From Bradyrhizobium sp. AUGA SZCCT0283 (GTDB lineage: Bacteria; Pseudomonadota; Alphaproteobacteria; Rhizobiales; Xanthobacteraceae): a stretch of 64,000 nt of DNA. Location: positions 62,001 to 126,000 of the forward strand of contig NZ_JAFCLU010000015.1 in the NCBI RefSeq assembly GCF_018130385.1, read 5' to 3'. Below the pieces are notes generated by a model, which saw only the letters and a program-made list of their open reading frames with translations, was not told the DNA's origin and made no database searches. The stretch's first letter is position 1, and every line of letters begins with the position of its first letter. The position numbers and the translations under genes were made by a program. Below, piece after piece: positions 15,972-25,979 of this stretch.

Positions 15972-16745
15972 TCAGGCCTTCAGGGCGTCCAGAATGGTCA
16001 CTGCGGCGCGAAAATCGATGAACCTGGCCGCGCGGCGGGCCGCGACCTCCTCGTCGACGCCCCATTTCTCGACGTTCCAGTCATCGTCGACATGGGCGGC
16101 CGCCCACACATCATCGGAGTCCATCGCGCCGCGGAACAGCGCTAGCGCCAGCAACGCCGAGCCTGTCAGCGTCGTCACCACATGCAGCGCCGCCACCGAC
16201 CATGGATCGGCCGGAAACACGCCACGGGCGGCCTTGATCGCCTGCTCCGGCTGCGCGACGTGCACGATGCCCTCGGACAGGATGAAATGGGCGCCGAGTT
16301 CGTTCGCGGCCCAGGACAGCACCGGATCCCAATGCGCGGCTTCGCGGGCGACCAGCGCCTCGGGATGGCCAGCGCGATAGAACAGCAGATCCGAGCCGAG
16401 GTATTTTGCGACATCCTCGGCCACCGCATCGACGCGGTCGGTGACCTCGGCGACGCTGTTGGCAAAGCGCGTCAACGGCATGGTCAGGGGATCGATGGTC
16501 TCACCTTGCGCATTCCATTCCTCGGCGATCGCTTCCGCAATGGCGCTGGCCGGCGCGACGACCTGGCGGCGGGAAGGCGTCCGGATCGGTTTGCCGTCGA
16601 GCGTGACTGCAAACCCGCCATCGGCTGGCGCGATGCCGGCCTCCTTGTAGAACCGCTTGCGCTGGGGAGTGCGCGTAGCGCGTCGCACCGCCTCCTCCGG
16701 ATCGAGCGGCGAATGTCCGGCGACTTCATCGAAGAGTTCACGCAT
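15972..16745 (-). CDS. ATP12-family chaperone (F1-ATPase assembly)
   Basis: 257 residues. ATP12 proteins help assemble the alpha subunit of F1-ATPase; the family is shared by alphaproteobacteria and mitochondria. Visible signatures are RKRFYKEAGIAPADGGFAVT, LDGKPIRTPSRRQVVAPA, AEAIAEEWNAQGETIDPLTM, PLTRFANS, and a C-terminal half with HWDPVLSWAANELGAHF and LTGSALLALALFRGAM. Length and motif order match the family. GGAAACCCT before the ATG supports the start. No ATP synthase genes are adjacent. Confidence 0.93.
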   Translation of the reverse strand: MRELFDEVAGHSPLDPEEAVRRATRTPQRKRFYKEAGIAPADGGFAVTLDGKPIRTPSRRQVVAPASAIAEAIAEEWNAQGETIDPLTMPLTRFANSVAEVTDRVDAVAEDVAKYLGSDLLFYRAGHPEALVAREAAHWDPVLSWAANELGAHFILSEGIVHVAQPEQAIKAARGVFPADPWSVAALHVVTTLTGSALLALALFRGAMDSDDVWAAAHVDDDWNVEKWGVDEEVAARRAARFIDFRAAVTILDALKA

Positions 16746-16812
16746 AGGGTTTCCGACAGTCGGTGATTATCCAATTCCGACAGTACGATATCGATGGGTG
16801 CAAATAAAGCCG

Positions 16813-17028
16813 ATGAGGACGTTAGGCCAACAGGCTGCGATGCTGGTTCTGCTGGCCGGCCTGGCCATTTCGCCCGCGCATGCCGGTTCCGCTCGCCTCG
16901 AACTGACGGAGAGAGGCAAGGATGTAGGATGGGTAGAGCGAAGCGAAACCCATCGCGGTCATGAATGCGATGATGGGTATCGCTTCGCTCCACCCATCCT
17001 ACGAACTCTAGCTCACGGCTTCTGGTAG
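16813..17028 (+). pseudogene. Signal-peptide gene start running into a palindromic repeat
   Basis: An ATG at 16813 opens a convincing signal peptide (AAMLVLLAGLAISPAHA, cleavage near residue 24), then GSARLELTERGKD. From codon 38 on it reads the palindromic repeat at 16924-17002 (VGWVERSETHRGH and onward) and stops inside the 3' end of the oppositely oriented amidohydrolase gene. A working protein is unlikely; the pattern suggests an exported-protein gene cut short by the repeat or by a deletion. No strong Shine-Dalgarno is present. Low certainty. Confidence 0.35.
16924..17002. repeat. Intact GTAGGATGGGT palindromic repeat
   Basis: A 79-bp imperfect palindrome. The left arm is GTAGGATGGGTAGAGCGAAG then CGAAACCCATC; the right arm ATGGGTATCGCTTCGCTCCA then CCCATCCTAC. 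It is the uninterrupted form of the split repeat at 5157-5366. It ends 10 nt from the stop codon of the amidohydrolase gene, where it may act as a 3'-end hairpin. Confidence 0.8.
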
Positions 17029-18239
17029 ACCACCTTGCCGGCGCGGATCGTGTAGGCGACCTTGGCGAGGTTGGTGACGGCAGCCGTGGGATCACCGTCG
17101 AGCACCACGATATCGGCGTCAAACCCCTTCTCGACCCGGCCCTTCGTCGCGGCCTTGAAATATTGCGCGGGGTTGGTCGTCAGCGACGCCAGGATCTGGC
17201 GTTCCGACAGCGCGCGGTGCATCAGCTCGTATTCGAGCGTGGTGTCGTAATAGGTGGTGAAGCCGACATCGGTGCCGAACAGGACCGGACCGCCATTGTC
17301 GGAGAACGCCTTGACCTGGTTGACGGTCGTAGCAACGAGGCGCGCAGCGATATCGGGTGCGACCGGAAGCTTTGCAAACAGCGACAGCGTCGGAACCAGG
17401 GCAATGCCCTGCTGCTCGAACCGCGCGAGCTGCTCGGGCGAATAGACCGGTTCACCGGCGACCGTGTGAGCCATGATGTCGACGCCGGCCGCGATCACGG
17501 CCTCCACGCCCGCCATGTTTTGCGGATGGGCGAACACCGGCTTGCCCGCGGCATGCGCCACATCGACGGCCGCCTTGGCGATGGCTGGATCCATGTTCAC
17601 GACCGGCTTGCCGGAGCCCTTGAAGGAGCCGGTGAACAGCTTCATGCCGTCGAGACCAAAGCCCATATAGGTACGCGCCAGTTGCGCGGCGTCGTCCGTC
17701 GTGGCGGCCTCGGGCAGTTTCATCTCGGCGGGGAGATAGGCGGGATGGCCGTCCCTGGGGAAGATGCTGCCGGCCAAATGGATAGCCGGGCCCGGCACCT
17801 CGCCGGAATCGACGCGCCGGCGCAACGGCATGGTATTGCGCGCGTCGGAGCCAAGGTCCCATACGGTGGTGAAACCCCACCGTGTCAACATCGCCTGCAT
17901 GTGCTCGGCCATCGGTGCGGCGGGTGCCGAGCCGGCATTGCTCCATACCTCTTGCGTGAAGTGGACGTGGCTGTTCCAGAAGCCGGCAACGACGGTCTTT
18001 CCGGTGCAGTCAATGACCCGCGCATCGGACGGAATCTGCACGCCGCTGCGGCTGCCGATCGTGGCAATGACGCCGTTGGCCGTGACGACGACCGCATCGT
18101 CGAGCGGCGTGGCGTCAGGCGACACGTAGACCTTGCCGCCCACGAGGGCGAGGGTCTGCGCGTTGGCCGCTGCACCGATGCCGGCGGCCGCCGCAAGCAG
18201 GCCATGGAAAAGCGCGGCGCGAAGCAGATTGCCAATCAT
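17013..18239 (-). CDS. Exported amidohydrolase (metal-dependent, imidazolonepropionase-like)
   Basis: 408 residues with a signal peptide (LFHGLLAAAAGIGAAANAQ). The amidohydrolase TIM-barrel motifs are in order: metal-binding HVH (His 91, His 93) in GFWNSHVHFTQE, a candidate bridging Lys in GLDGMKLFTGSF, His in KPVFAHPQN, His in DIMAHTVAGEP and catalytic Asp in VLFGTDVGF. The small beta-sandwich around the barrel is seen as LVGGKVYVS at the start and KGFDADIVVLDGDP at the end. The reaction is hydrolysis of a C-N or related bond; the substrate is unknown, location periplasmic. GAGGACTCCAC precedes the ATG. Confidence 0.88.
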   Translation of the reverse strand: MIGNLLRAALFHGLLAAAAGIGAAANAQTLALVGGKVYVSPDATPLDDAVVVTANGVIATIGSRSGVQIPSDARVIDCTGKTVVAGFWNSHVHFTQEVWSNAGSAPAAPMAEHMQAMLTRWGFTTVWDLGSDARNTMPLRRRVDSGEVPGPAIHLAGSIFPRDGHPAYLPAEMKLPEAATTDDAAQLARTYMGFGLDGMKLFTGSFKGSGKPVVNMDPAIAKAAVDVAHAAGKPVFAHPQNMAGVEAVIAAGVDIMAHTVAGEPVYSPEQLARFEQQGIALVPTLSLFAKLPVAPDIAARLVATTVNQVKAFSDNGGPVLFGTDVGFTTYYDTTLEYELMHRALSERQILASLTTNPAQYFKAATKGRVEKGFDADIVVLDGDPTAAVTNLAKVAYTIRAGKVVYQKP

Positions 18240-18335
18240 GTGGAGTCCTCAACTGGATGACACGGCCGAACCATACGCAAGGCCTGTGCTTCCGGTTTGA
18301 CAGTTGTTGCGCAACCGGCGCCACCAGATCGGCCG

Positions 18336-19532
18336 TTATTCCTCCGGCGCGTTCTCGATCGGATCGAACCGGTCGTGTTCAAGCCCGAGCAGATTCCAGG
18401 ATTGCAGCATGTGCGGCGGCAGCGGCGCGCTGACATCGATCACGCCGCCGCGCGGATGCGGGATCACGATCCGCCGCGCCAGCAGATGCAGCCGGTTTTG
18501 CAGGCCGCCTGGCAGCTCCCAGTTCTCCTTGTTGAAATATTTGGGATCGCCGACGATGGCGTGGTCGATATGCGCCATATGGGCGCGCAATTGATGGGTT
18601 CGTCCGGTGACCGGCTTCAGCGATACCCAGGCGAGCTTCTGCGCCGAGGTTTCGACCACGGCATAATAAGTCACCGCGTGGCTCGCGCCCTCGTCGCCGT
18701 GTTTTGCCACCCGCATGATGCTGTCGTCCTCGCTTTCCTCCTTGGCAAGGTAGGTTGAGATGCGGCCCTGCTTCGGCTTCGGCACACCGGCCACCAGCGC
18801 CCAGTAGATTTTTCGCGCCGAGCGATGGCGGAACGAGCCGGTCAGGGCGGTGGCGGCAAAGCGGGTTTTTGCGATCAAGAGACAGCCCGACGTTTCCCGG
18901 TCCAGCCGGTGCACCAGCCGCGGCTTCTGCCCCTTGGCGTCGCGCATCACTTCCAGCATGTCGTCGACATTTCGCGTGATGCCGGAGCCGCCCTGCACGG
19001 CAAGGCCCGCGGGCTTGTTCAACACCATGACATCGGCGTCCTCATAGAGGATCATGTCCTTGATGGCCTGCAGCGTCTTGGTCGCGGCTTCCGAGAGCTT
19101 TCCCGCGACCTTCGGCGTATCGAGCTTGAGCGGCGGAATACGAACGCTCTGGCCTTCCTCCAGCCGGTCCTTGCTGTCGGCGCGCTTGCCGTTGACGCGC
19201 AACTCGCCCTTCCGGACGATGCGCTGGATGTGGGAGAACGACAGGCCGGGAAAGCGCGCCTCGAGGAAGCGATCGACACGCATGTTGTTCTCGTCGGCGG
19301 TGACGACGACGGTCTGAACCTTGGTCGGGAGCGGCGGCGGCTCGGCGACGATCTTCTCGGGCTCGGGAACGAACGGCGCCGGCTTCGCCGCGCGGGGCGC
19401 AGCAGAACGCGCCGGTGGCTTGCCGCCCGGACGAAACGACTGCGGCCGCTCGGCGGGCGAACCTCGATAGGGCCGCGCGCCCTTGGGGCGATCGCCCGCC
19501 GGGCGGAGAGGTTTTTTGACGCGACGGCTCAT
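18336..19532 (-). CDS. RluA-family pseudouridine synthase with basic N-terminal extension
   Basis: 398 residues from the ATG at 19532. It isomerises uridine to pseudouridine, most likely in 23S rRNA. Residues 1-70 are a disordered Arg/Pro/Lys-rich extension. An S4 RNA-binding domain follows (about 84-135, VDRFLEARFPGLSFSHIQRI), then the catalytic domain with HRLDRETSGCLL (catalytic Asp 211), KIYWALVAGVPKPKQGRI and PVTGRTHQLRAHMAHIDHAI. RluC/RluD-type S4-plus-synthase order fits; exact target positions are not assignable. The extension is longer than in RluC and may aid rRNA binding. The frame is open to 19889 but that segment is antisense to the next gene. Confidence 0.92.
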   Translation of the reverse strand: MSRRVKKPLRPAGDRPKGARPYRGSPAERPQSFRPGGKPPARSAAPRAAKPAPFVPEPEKIVAEPPPLPTKVQTVVVTADENNMRVDRFLEARFPGLSFSHIQRIVRKGELRVNGKRADSKDRLEEGQSVRIPPLKLDTPKVAGKLSEAATKTLQAIKDMILYEDADVMVLNKPAGLAVQGGSGITRNVDDMLEVMRDAKGQKPRLVHRLDRETSGCLLIAKTRFAATALTGSFRHRSARKIYWALVAGVPKPKQGRISTYLAKEESEDDSIMRVAKHGDEGASHAVTYYAVVETSAQKLAWVSLKPVTGRTHQLRAHMAHIDHAIVGDPKYFNKENWELPGGLQNRLHLLARRIVIPHPRGGVIDVSAPLPPHMLQSWNLLGLEHDRFDPIENAPEE

Positions 19533-19694
19533 GGTGGTTGCGGCTCCGGAGTTAAGCCGTTGGGTAGCGCAAATGCCGCGAATCGTCACGGTGAAATCAG
19601 TACAAATCCGCCCGGGGATCGGCCATGTTGGGCCGAACGAGCAAGAAAGGCGGGGCAGTTTAGCCAATTCCGCAATCCCATCGGAGAATTCGTC

Positions 19695-20729
19695 ATGCCA
19701 GACAACGAGCCGGCAGCACCGCGAGGCCTTCCGCCGCATCTGCAATTGATCCAGATGGGCCGGGCCTTCATCGTGTCGAGAATCGTTTACGTCGCGGCGA
19801 AGCTTGGGCTGGCCGATCAACTCGCATCCGGACCGAAGAGCGCTGCGGAGCTTGCCGGGCCCATGCAGGTGCATGCTCCTTCCTTGCACCGGCTGATGCG
19901 TACGCTGGCGAGCCTGGGCGTTCTAACCGAGCGAACGGAACAGCGTTTTGCCCTGACCGATCTGGGTGAGGCGCTGAAGACCGGCGCACCGGGCTCGGCA
20001 AGATCAACCGTGATCTATTCAGGCAGCCCTGCGGCCCAGAGTGGCTGGGATCATTTGGGCTACTCCGTTGAGACGGGCAAACCCGGCTTTGAGAAAGCGC
20101 AAGGCGTACCCGTCTTCGACTACCTCGCACAACATCCCGAGGAAGCATCGCTGTTCAGCGAGATGATGGTCGGTCTCCATAATCAGGAACCTCCAGCCGT
20201 CGCGGCTGCTTACGATTTTTCAGTCTTCAAGACCATTGTCGACGTCGGCGGGGCGACCGGCAACATGCTGGCCACCGTCCTTGCCCGTCACGCGGGACCG
20301 CACGGCATATTGTTCGACCGGCCGCATGTCGTGAAGGACGCACCGGCTTTACTCAAAGCCAAAGGCGTAAGCGATCGGGTGACGATCGAGCCCGGGGATT
20401 TCTTCCAGAATGTCCCCACCGGAGCGGATGCGTACATCCTTTCGCACATCATCCATGACTGGGATGAGGATCGGTGCCAGACGATCCTCGGCCATGTCCG
20501 CAACGCGATGAACCCGGCCGGTCGTCTGCTGCTCGTCGAGATGGTGCTGCCACCCGGCGACACGCCGCACCCCGGGAAGATGCTTGATATCACGATGCTC
20601 GTACAATTGGGCGGCCAGGAGCGTACCGAAGCCGAATACGCGTCCCTTCTGACCAAGGGTGGCTTCCGTCTGACGCGCGCGGTGTCAACCGCCTCAGCAG
20701 CGAGCATCGTTGAAGCCGTGGTGGCCTAG
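19695..20729 (+). CDS. SAM-dependent O-methyltransferase (family 2, plant-COMT/hydroxyneurosporene-like)
   Basis: 344 residues. An N-terminal winged-helix dimerisation domain (about 10-100, HAPSLHRLMRTLASLGVLTE, RFALTDLGEAL) precedes a Rossmann methyltransferase domain: FKTIVDVGGATGNMLATVLA (motif I), ILFDRPHVVKDAP, RVTIEPGDFFQNVPTGADAY, then SHIIHDWDEDRC (the His near the acceptor hydroxyl is typical of this family) and RLLLVEMVLPPGDTPHPGK. Substrate is likely a phenolic or other small hydroxylated compound. The start at 19695 follows TCGGAGAATTCGTC. It is divergent from the pseudouridine synthase gene. Confidence 0.88.
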   Translation: MPDNEPAAPRGLPPHLQLIQMGRAFIVSRIVYVAAKLGLADQLASGPKSAAELAGPMQVHAPSLHRLMRTLASLGVLTERTEQRFALTDLGEALKTGAPGSARSTVIYSGSPAAQSGWDHLGYSVETGKPGFEKAQGVPVFDYLAQHPEEASLFSEMMVGLHNQEPPAVAAAYDFSVFKTIVDVGGATGNMLATVLARHAGPHGILFDRPHVVKDAPALLKAKGVSDRVTIEPGDFFQNVPTGADAYILSHIIHDWDEDRCQTILGHVRNAMNPAGRLLLVEMVLPPGDTPHPGKMLDITMLVQLGGQERTEAEYASLLTKGGFRLTRAVSTASAASIVEAVVA

Positions 20730-20749
20730 AGCATGGACGGCGGCGCTAT

Positions 20750-20780
20750 TTCGGACCACGCGTCCGGGAAATGGTCCGAA
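20750..20780. other. Inverted repeat after the O-methyltransferase gene
   Basis: TTCGGACCA and TGGTCCGAA form a perfect 9-bp stem with a 13-nt loop, lying between the convergent O-methyltransferase and TPR genes. There is no T-tract on either side, so it is only a candidate factor-independent terminator or mRNA end. The preceding TAGAGCATGGACG resembles the end of the mosaic repeats. Confidence 0.5.
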
Positions 20781-20814
20781 CACCGGCCAGACGCGCCTGA
20801 AAAAATAGCTGAAG

Positions 20815-21531
20815 CTACTTGCACTGCGCGACGCTTCTCACCGCGGTCAGGTCGCTGACGGAATTGTTCGACGGACGTTTTTTGGCGGCCTCCTCCGCTG
20901 CGGCGCAGGCCGCGACCGGGTCTCCGTTCTGGAATCTGGCCCAGGCGAGATTGGTCCAGGCATCACTGAAGTCCGGGGACTCCTTGACCGCCTGGTCCAG
21001 CACCTCCTGCGCATCGCGCGGCCGCTTCGCAATCAAGAGCATGCGGCCGTAGTCGGCCTTGAGCGCCTTCACCGGATTAGGTTGCTTAAGCGCAATCTTG
21101 AACAGTTCATCGGCGGCGTCGAAATCATTGAAGCGAGCTTGAGCAATCACCGCGAAGCCGTGGTAGACGGTGCTCTGTTCGGGTGAAATGAGAAACGCCT
21201 GATTAAACCGGAGCGCGGCTTCCCGTACCTTGCCGGCTTGTATCGCTATCCAGGCGCGCTTGGTTGTTTCCTCGAAGGCTTTTTCGCGAGAACCGGTGGC
21301 GCCGATGATGGCGCTGACAAACTTCTCATCCTCGGCCTTCTGCTCCGGACTCTTGACCGCAAATCCGAAGAACGGCTGCTCGTTGACTGGCGCCGTGTAG
21401 CTTCGCTTCGTCACCTGCACGCTCGGCGCTACCTCGACCGTCTCCGCGACTGCGGAAAGCGGCGACACCAGCACCATCACACATGCGATGGCTCGAATAG
21501 TCGGTCTGAGATAGATCCCGAAACTTCTCAT
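20815..21531 (-). CDS. Exported TPR protein
   Basis: 238 residues with a signal peptide (AIACVMVLVSPLSAVAE). Tetratricopeptide helices cover about residues 85-225: AGKVREAALRFNQAFLISPE, DFDAADELFKIALKQPNPVK, RPRDAQEVLDQAVKESPDFS, DAWTNLAWARFQNGDPVAAC. TPR domains mediate protein contacts; a periplasmic scaffold role is likely. Its start codon overlaps the stop of rarA by 4 nt, so it is translated as part of the Do protease-rarA-TPR operon. Confidence 0.8.
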   Translation of the reverse strand: MRSFGIYLRPTIRAIACVMVLVSPLSAVAETVEVAPSVQVTKRSYTAPVNEQPFFGFAVKSPEQKAEDEKFVSAIIGATGSREKAFEETTKRAWIAIQAGKVREAALRFNQAFLISPEQSTVYHGFAVIAQARFNDFDAADELFKIALKQPNPVKALKADYGRMLLIAKRPRDAQEVLDQAVKESPDFSDAWTNLAWARFQNGDPVAACAAAEEAAKKRPSNNSVSDLTAVRSVAQCK

Positions 21532-22861
21532 TCGCGCTGACCTCGTTCCCTTCGCAACTTCGCCCAGTAATCCAGCCGCCTGCGGATTTCGCGCTCAAAG
21601 CCGCGGTCCGGCGGATCGTAGAAGGTTTGCCGCCCCAGCGCTTCCGGAAAGTAGTCCTGCCCGGAGAAGGCGTCCGGCGCGTCGTGGTCGTATTCGTAAC
21701 CCGAACCATAACCTTCCGACTTCATCAGCTTGGTCGGCGAATTCAAAATATGCTTGGGCGGCAGCAGCGAACCGCGCTCTTTCGCCGTGCGCATTGCCGC
21801 GCCAAAGGCCTTGTAGGCGGCGTTCGATTTCGGCGCGGTGGCGAGATAGATCACGGCCTGCGCGATCGCAAGCTCGCCCTCGGGAGACCCAAGAAAATCG
21901 AAGGCATCCTTGGCGGCGTTGCAGATCACCAGCGCCTGCGGATCGGCAAGGCCGATGTCCTCGACCGCCATGCGCACCACCCGCCGCGCCAGGAACAGCG
22001 GATCCTCGCCGGCATCCAGCATGCGCGCGAGATAATACAGCGCCGCATCCGGATCGGAGCCGCGCACCGATTTATGCAGCGCCGAGATCAAATTGTAATG
22101 GCCGTCGGCGGATTTGTCGTAGATCGGCGCGCGGCGCTGCAGGATTTCCTGCAATTGCGCGGCATTGAAGATTTCGTCCTTGCGCGCGGCGCGCCAGACC
22201 TCTTCAGCCAGCGTCAACGCGGCGCGGCCGTCGCCGTCGGCCATCCGCGCCAGCACGGCGCGCGCTTCCGCATCGAGCGGCAGTTTTCGGCCCTCGACCT
22301 TCTCGGCATGCGCAAACAGTTTTTCGATCGCGGCGGCATCGAGCGAATGAAACACCAGCACCCGCGCCCGCGACAGCAACGCGGCGTTGAGTTCGAACGA
22401 CGGGTTTTCGGTGGTGGCGCCGACCAGCACCACGGTGCCGTCTTCCATCACGGGCAGAAACGAATCCTGCTGCGCGCGGTTGAAACGATGCACCTCGTCG
22501 ACGAACAGCAGCGTGCCCTTGCCCATCTCGCGCCGGGCGCGCGCGGCGTCGAACACTTTTTTCAGGTCGGCAACGCCGGAAAACACCGCCGAAATCTGCT
22601 CGAAATGCAGTTCGGTGGCATCCGCCAGCAGCCGCGCCACGGTGGTCTTGCCGGTGCCGGGCGGCCCCCAGAACACCAGCGAGCCCAGCGTGCGCGTCTC
22701 CAGCATGCGCGTCAGCGCGCCGTCGGGACCCAGGATATGATCCTGGCCGACGACATCGGCGAGCGTGCGCGGGCGCAGCCGGTCGGGCAGCGGATGCGGC
22801 GCGTCCTGCTCCATCCCTGCCGCAGCAAAGAGATTGGTCGCCTCGCGAGGTTGCTTCGGGC

Positions 22862-22865
<4 letters not shown>
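21528..22865 (-). CDS. rarA: Replication-associated recombination protein A (AAA+ ATPase)
   Basis: 445 residues. RarA/MgsA acts at stalled replication forks with SSB. Visible: RPRTLADVVGQDHILG, Walker A GPPGTGKTT (67-75), Walker B LLFVDEVHRFNRAQQDSFLP, sensor 1 VLVGATTENPSFELNAALLS, and the C-terminal tetramerisation part with VRGSDPDAALYYLARMLDAG and LPPKHILNSPT. The usual family length is about 430-450. The start overlaps the stop of the Do protease gene by 4 nt and its own stop overlaps the TPR gene start by 4 nt, giving a tight three-gene operon. Confidence 0.95.
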
Positions 22866-24256
<1,391 letters not shown>

Positions 24257-24337
24257 GCGAAATCCTGGAATTTGGCGCCACACATATAGTCGCGCAGCGG
24301 CAACGAGAGAAGATAACGTGGACACAATACCGGCCAG

Positions 24338-24715
24338 TCAGGCCGCGCGATCGGGCGTTTTGACGACGTCGGGCGCAGGCCCACAGGATAGCCGTTCCTG
24401 ATGGCCCTCGCCCCACGCCCGCAACGTCTCGATCACGGGCCGCAGGCTCTCGCCAATGTCCGACAGCGTGTATTCGACCCGCGGCGGCACCTCGGCATAG
24501 ACCTTGCGGATCACGAGCTTGTCGTCCTCGAGCGCCCGAAGCTGCTTGGTCAGCATGCGCTGGGTAATCCCGGGCATCCGCCGCCGCAACTCGCCGAACC
24601 GTTGGGTGCCGGCCTGCAGGTGGAACAGGATAACGCCCTTCCACTTGCCATCGATCAGGTCGAGCGTCGCTTCGACCGCGCAGCCGGGCCGCTGGGCAAA
24701 ATTCCGCCGTTTCAT
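24338..24715 (-). CDS. HxlR-family transcriptional regulator
   Basis: 125 residues from the ATG at 24715 (GGGAAAACACCT just upstream; the earlier in-frame codon at 24739 is a TTG). A winged-helix fold is recognised from CAVEATLDLIDGKWKGVILF, then QRFGELRRRMPGITQRMLTK, QLRALEDDKLVIRKVYAEVP and VEYTLSDIGESLRPVIETL. The N-terminal Cys (CAVEA) is the conserved redox- or aldehyde-sensing Cys of the family. It is divergent from a quinone-reductase-type gene, a classical regulator-target arrangement. Confidence 0.92.
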   Translation of the reverse strand: MKRRNFAQRPGCAVEATLDLIDGKWKGVILFHLQAGTQRFGELRRRMPGITQRMLTKQLRALEDDKLVIRKVYAEVPPRVEYTLSDIGESLRPVIETLRAWGEGHQERLSCGPAPDVVKTPDRAA

Positions 24716-24834
24716 AGGTGTTTTCCCAATAGTATCCAAACAGGGACTAGTTCCCTAAATTTACAGTACTTGCCAAGTGGATGCCAGCGCGACAGTTAGG
24801 CAGCCAACCGTTCAAACAAGGAGGAGACACGGAC
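24716..24834. promoter_or_regulatory. Divergent control region between hxlR-type and quinone-reductase genes
   Basis: A 119-nt region between two divergent starts. It contains the near-palindrome GGGACTAGTTCCC at 24743-24755, a candidate operator for the HxlR protein, and the GGAGGAGACACGGAC ribosome-binding site of the reductase gene at its right end. No confident -35/-10 pair was identified. Confidence 0.4.
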
Positions 24835-25848
24835 ATGAAGGCCGTCGGATACCGAAAATCGCTCCCCATCGAGGACGCGAATGCCCTGATCGATTTCGAA
24901 ACCGCCAAGCCGGAACCGAAGGGCCGCGACATCAGAGTCGCCGTCAACGCGATCTCGGCCAACCCGGTCGACTACAAGGTCCGCAAGCGCGCCGCCCCGC
25001 CCGAGGGCGAAACCAAAATCCTGGGCTATGACGCGGTCGGAATCGTCGATGCCATCGGTCCCGACGTGACCCTGTTCAAGGCGGGCGACGAGGTGTTTTA
25101 CGCCGGCTCGATCCTGCGCCAGGGCACGAATGCGGAATTTCATCTGGTCGACGAGCGGATCGTCGGCAAGAAGCCGAAATCGCTGTCGTTCGCGCAGGCC
25201 GCAGCGCTGCCGCTGACCTCGATCACCGCCTGGGAATTGCTGTTCGATCGGCTCGGCGCCGTGCCGGGCAAGAGCGTCGATCCGCGTACCCTGCTGATCA
25301 CCGGCGGCGCCGGCGGTGTCGGCTCGATCCTCATCCAGCTCGCGCGCCGCCTGACCGGCCTGACGGTGGTCGCCACCGCCACGCGGCCGGAGTCGCAAAA
25401 ATGGTGCCTCGACCTCGGGGCACATGCCGTGATCGACCATTCCCAACCGATGAAGGAGCAGATCGAGAAGCTGAAAGTGCCGCCGGTGGCGCTGGTCGCG
25501 AGCCTCACCTTCACCGACCAGCATTACAAGGCGATCGCCGATTTCATCGCGCCGCAAGGCAAGTTCGGCCTGATCGATGATCCCCCGGAATTTACCGTCA
25601 GTGCCTTCAAGGGCAAGGCGGTCTCGATCCACTGGGAATCGATGTTCACGCGCTCGTCGTTCCAGACGGCTGACATGATCGCCCAGCATCACCTGCTCAA
25701 CGACGTGGCAGACCTGATCGACAAGGGCGTCCTGCGCACCACCCTCGACCAGACCTTTGGCACCATCAACGCCGCCAATCTGAAACGCGCCCATGCACTT
25801 TTGGAAAGCGGCAAATCGCGCGGCAAGATCGTGCTGGAGGGGTGGTAG
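24835..25848 (+). CDS. Zinc-independent quinone/alkenal reductase (MDR superfamily)
   Basis: 337 residues. A medium-chain dehydrogenase/reductase of the ZADH/quinone oxidoreductase type using NADPH: substrate-side domain NPVDYKVRKRAAPPEGETKI and LGYDAVGIVDAIG, then the Rossmann part TLLITGGAGGVGSILIQLAR (about 165-184) and CLDLGAHAVIDHSQPM. The catalytic zinc cysteines and histidines of alcohol dehydrogenases are absent. The start at 24835 has GGAGGAGACACGGAC. With the divergent HxlR regulator it likely forms a response unit to quinones or reactive aldehydes. Confidence 0.9.
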   Translation: MKAVGYRKSLPIEDANALIDFETAKPEPKGRDIRVAVNAISANPVDYKVRKRAAPPEGETKILGYDAVGIVDAIGPDVTLFKAGDEVFYAGSILRQGTNAEFHLVDERIVGKKPKSLSFAQAAALPLTSITAWELLFDRLGAVPGKSVDPRTLLITGGAGGVGSILIQLARRLTGLTVVATATRPESQKWCLDLGAHAVIDHSQPMKEQIEKLKVPPVALVASLTFTDQHYKAIADFIAPQGKFGLIDDPPEFTVSAFKGKAVSIHWESMFTRSSFQTADMIAQHHLLNDVADLIDKGVLRTTLDQTFGTINAANLKRAHALLESGKSRGKIVLEGW

Positions 25849-25979
25849 CGGAGGCCCAACAACAGGGTTGATCGGGAGGTCGATTCAAGGGACGCTGCTC
25901 CATCGATCCGGGACGGCTGTCGCCGAAAACCCCGGCGCGAATTGCCGGGGAACACGGAAGACAGGAGACCTGTTTCGAC

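Noticed and set aside
20730..20814. Intrinsic terminator after the O-methyltransferase gene
   Set aside because: The 9-bp stem is real but no T-tract follows on either strand; kept only as an inverted repeat.
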